Below are positions 60,031 to 64,000 of a DNA stretch of 64,000 bases, piece by piece. The position numbers were made by a program, and so were the translations under genes. The stretch is taken from assembly GCF_028769735.1 (NCBI RefSeq), contig NC_088175.1:3906001-3970000 (forward strand), written 5' to 3'. The notes under the pieces are model-generated. The model did no database searches. It saw only the letters and a list, made by a program, of their open reading frames with translations, and was not told the DNA's origin. Positions within the stretch are counted from its first letter, which is position 1, and each line of letters opens with the position of its first letter. The DNA is from Zonotrichia leucophrys gambelii (lineage: Eukaryota > Chordata > Aves > Passeriformes > Passerellidae).

Positions 60031-63000
60031 GGGATTTTGGCCACTGGCATGTTTTCATGGATACACCGAGTTATCACAGTCTTGACAACTTTAGTCACTT
60101 TTGGGGCCGAGCAATTACCTTGACAAATTGTGCTTGGCAAACTGAAATAAACAGGCACCTTTGCCTGTTCCTGCCATGGCACTGTCCTGCACTGCCCCAT
60201 CCCAGTCTCACTGACTGCCCTTCACTGGCACTGAGTTAGTCAGTCCTACCTGGGAAAGTGAAAATACACCAGCATTGATCCTGTGTGTGCTCATAGCACT
60301 TCAGACTCCCAAAGAGAACAGAAAATTTTAACCCTTAACTAAATTGCATTTGGTGCAAGTTTGGGGGCCATCTCTTACTTTAGGCACAAGCACCTTTTCC
60401 CAGAGTTTAGTCCCTCTCTGCTGCGCAGGCTGGGAGCAGAACAGGGTTCCCAATATGCCCCATTTCAGTGGGGATCAGCTCAGGTTCTGCCTGTGAGCAA
60501 GGCTCTGACTGTGATGGCAGAGATTTTGTCTGGACTGAAACTGTGGATTACTTTTCAGGATGCAAAAAAGTAAATCCTGGTACGTGTCATACATTTGGTT
60601 CTGTTGCAAAGGTTGAGAATAATTATCATCTGAAATGATGAACAATTTTTCTGCATTCTGGGGATTTGGGGAATAAAAAGGAAATATTCATGTCCAGGAC
60701 ATCCCCTCTGTCACTTCAGGTGACAGGTAGGTTACTTGGTCCTTGTTCCAGTTCCTCCTGTAAATGGATAACAATTCCCGAAACAATTTCCTTACACTCC
60801 AACCTGGGTGACTGCTCTGCTTTCCTGAGCCATGCAAAGCAATCAGGCAGAAATCTCCAGGCTGGGATGTCTAAAACTGCTGAAGAACTGGGGATAAATC
60901 CCTGAGTCTATCTGGTGGAAAATAAACTGGGGTGAGACAAGGGATAAGAGTGACAGGTTTTGACAGCCCTTTTCAGGCTTAAGCTCTACAAACTCAGCCT
61001 ACATGAAATTCCTTTAGAAATGCAAAGGTAGAAATGCTCCCCATCAAGTCCAGTAGTGATGGGCTTGTCAGAGTACTCTGAGCCTCAGCTAAAACCAGAG
61101 GCAAGGTAAATATCTTGGGCAAGTTGCCATTCCCAGACAGAGAGGTAGAGGTGTGTCATTTTCTTCCAGGGGAAGCCACTTGGATGAATTTTTTTCTCAA
61201 GATAAATCCACACTTACTATGTCAAGGACAGCAACATAAAATAAATCCTCTTTTTCCAGCCACAAGAGAGAAGCACCTGTGAGCAGAAGCCCACAAATGC
61301 CAGGTGGCTTAGCACCCTCTTTAACTTCTGGGGTTTTATGACCAAAACAAGATTCATGGTTTCGTATTCCCAGTTAGCTTTACAGAAGCATAAGTGAAAG
61401 GTTGATGTTTCCAGTAAATGGCACTAACACCCACTGCACATCAATGATACAGAAATGGAGGCCATGATAAAAAAATTGAAGGGCTGAAAGGAAATAAGGC
61501 TGCAGCTTAAAAAAGGGGCAAAGTGCAGCCACAGAGAGCACACCAGTCCATATTTTTCTCTGTAAATCATGAACTGGTGCAATGATGCCACAGGAATTTT
61601 GGTGTGCATCTGGCCTTCAGGCATTTTAGTTCTATTCCTGTAGTCTTGGCTCTGTAAACTCATAACAGCAGTTGTGTAGAAATATTTGCTGACACCATGT
61701 GCAAGGAGAAAAGGGTAGGAGGAGAGTCACACTCATTCTGCTTTCTCACGTTACTGTCTCCCACCAGTCCCAAAATGCAATTTTATGACATAAATTCAAA
61801 GTTGAAAGTTTTTGACTGGCATATGATATAAAAATTCAGGAACTAAAAATAATGACAAGTAAATCAAATTATGATTGGTGGGGCATTTTTGGTGGTTTTT
61901 TTTTTAGGGGGTGTGTTTTTGTTTTGTTTTGTTTGTTCTTTTCCTTCAAAATTCTTCTAGCTGGGATCTTTCTCTAAAATTTTCAGGGATTGGAATATGT
62001 TTGTATTTCTCATTATGTGCAACATTCCCACCATGTCTTTTTTGACCCAATATATATTTACTTATATTTTATTGACATAGAGTAGCATTGACTGATAAGC
62101 TCTTCTAAAGGTCTCCAGGCACTGGCTGAAGGAAGAAAAGTAGCGTAACTGCCAGGATTTGGATTACAAAATCACCTCCTTGGGGACTGAGGTCTCATTT
62201 GTGTGAGAGGACAAATGCTGATGGCACTTTACTTTGGCACCTGATGTAGTTTGTAAGGTCAAAGTTTCCTGCTCAGAGGTCTCCCTCACTAACATGAGAC
62301 CATTCCTCATTTGCTTCTGGGGGTTGTGCTGGACACAGCTCCCTTTGAGTGTCACAAACCCTTGGAGTCACTGCTCCCAGTACTTCACATTGGGGTGAAT
62401 GTCCTGGAGAACTTAACTACTGCTGGCCATAACTAAAATCCAGCAATTTCCACCCCAACAGAAGCTCCTCCTTAGGAAAGGGAAAACACAACATGCAGAA
62501 GAAATGTTGCCCTGCTGGGTATTTGAATATTCACCAGTCTGGAGACACAGTGAAGTACCTGTATTTTCTGTAATTTTCTGATGCCACAAATGGCAGCACC
62601 GACCTCCCATGGCAAAACTTGCACCTGCAGCATGGCTCAGGTGACTGCTCTCACCCCGTTTTCCTTCCAGCCCTGCAGAACTTCCCTGCTCATAACCCAG
62701 CAGCAGCAGCAGGTGAATTCACAGCCCAGAAGCAGAGACTCACATCCAGCAACCTGGAGAACAAAACATGCCACTGGTATTTATTAACATAGCCTTGTAA
62801 ATCAAACCAGCCTGCCTGTCTTGTGTCTTGTCCAGAAATTATTGCCTCATTCATCTTAGCCATATTAAGCAGGCCACATTTATCAAGGTTGCATAAAAAG
62901 AGATGTATAAAGACCATTCCTGGGCAATATTTACATGCAGGTATCATGCCTACAGCAACTGCCCATTTTGCAGGGATGCTCAAGCTGTTTGACATTGCCA

Positions 63001-64000
63001 GGCTCTAGAGAAAGAGAAGGAGGGGATGCTTATCTGTGTGTAAGTGTAGAGGCAGGGATACAAAAAACTCAGAGGTGAAACTTAGAGAAACTTAAAAACT
63101 TAACTGCACAGGCTGAAACATGCTAAGCTCAAAGACCTTCTTATGTTTGTGTGAATATTTTGGTAAAGATGTGCAACTGCATCAGATAACAGCAATATCC
63201 TCTCTGTGCTCCCAATATCTTACTGGGAACAGGGAGACATTGTCACAAACACCTTTATATTTTGCCATTCATTCTTTTGCTAAAGCCGTCATCATCATCA
63301 ATCCTTTGATTTGGATAAATTTCCAGCAGGACAGAGTCTGCATTTCACTGGAGCCAGCTGCCAGGCACTTTCCCATTCCTGGCCAGATGCCTCAGGAGGC
63401 TTTTCATCTCCCTGAATGAAGATATGGACATTTTTTCCCACTGACCACTTTGCCAAAATCAGTAGGTCCAGGGCAATTATTTGAAGCTGTCTGTTCCCTT
63501 TTACCATTCAGGGGTTATCTTCCAAATCAAATGCAAGGAAATGTTAAGTGGTCCACATTAAGTCCATGAAGTGGAGTTATATTTTTTTCCTGTGATTGCT
63601 ATAAGGTCTAGTACATAGCTGGAATCTGTCAGAGTAGAATTTTACTGTGCTGGGCAGTGCACAGACACCCGAGAGTCCCTGCCTTTGGGAGTTCCCACCC
63701 CGAGAGACAATATTTTATTCAAAGAATTTATAGTCTAATCAGAAAAAATAAAAAAAGAGGAAGGTTGGGAAAATGGGGGTAGCAGCTTTCCATGAACACA
63801 TATCAATAGAGCTTCTTCACAAAGAAAATCTGTGAAACTGCTTACATTGGTTTTTTATTAAAAAGAGATATGAAATGGGTATTTTAAAAATGAATGTTCT
63901 AGAAAAAATAATTGCTTTAAAAATTCATCTTTTTTATCTACTTTACTGAGAAAAATATACAGGAGGCAGTGCAATTGCCTCTGGGAAAACTTTCTTTTTT

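Larger units (their letters stand above)
57276..64000. other. Gene-free interval to the end of the window
   Basis: No exon I can support. Simple repeats are a T-rich tract at 57457-57491, an A-rich tract at 58713-58737, TAA-rich sequence at about 58330-58348 and a GA-rich tract at 59976-60030. A minus-strand frame at 59110-59436 (108 codons, ending QKKGKNPSKPRTKQ followed by AQSGARG) reads plausibly but has no recognisable family or splice context. The last kilobase is AT-rich and featureless. Confidence 0.6.

Overview
The window is vertebrate nuclear DNA, most likely from a songbird (passerine). Three things point that way: a four-exon gene for the neuronal membrane protein TMEM179, several fragments of chicken-repeat-1 (CR1) LINEs, and two solo retroviral LTRs whose sequences resemble families I know from passerine genomes. 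Nothing bacterial, plasmid-like or operon-like is present. Almost all open frames outside TMEM179 are short chance frames.

Layout. 1-1421 is the upstream flank, promoter and 5' UTR of TMEM179, ending in a roughly 270-bp almost pure pyrimidine tract just before the start codon. TMEM179 coding exons lie at 1422-1723, 5699-5836, 7358-7436 and 8367-8546 (+). They join in frame into a 232-residue protein. Introns 1 and 2 hold a 67-bp tandem duplication, an old MIR-type SINE and a broken hAT-type DNA transposon with a degenerate BED zinc finger. From 8547 to 64000 there is no gene I can identify. This desert may begin with a long TMEM179 3' UTR; the best-looking distal poly(A) signal is at 16721. 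It holds five CR1 pieces (one +, four -), a solo LTR at 40538-41171 (+), a solo LTR at 50353-50735 (-) with a perfect 6-bp target duplication, a 34-bp minisatellite and several simple repeats.

One candidate worth following is a 78-bp exon-like segment on the minus strand (57198-57275). It has textbook splice sites and two stop-free frames, one of them rich in cysteine. I recognise no protein in it. In human the neighbourhood of TMEM179 is KIF26A-C14orf180-TMEM179-INF2. If synteny holds, the far end of this window points towards C14orf180/KIF26A, but I see no exon of those genes here.

I see no previously undescribed multi-gene system. The interesting content is transposon fossils, repeat structure near the TMEM179 start, and a few possible non-coding or orphan-exon signals.
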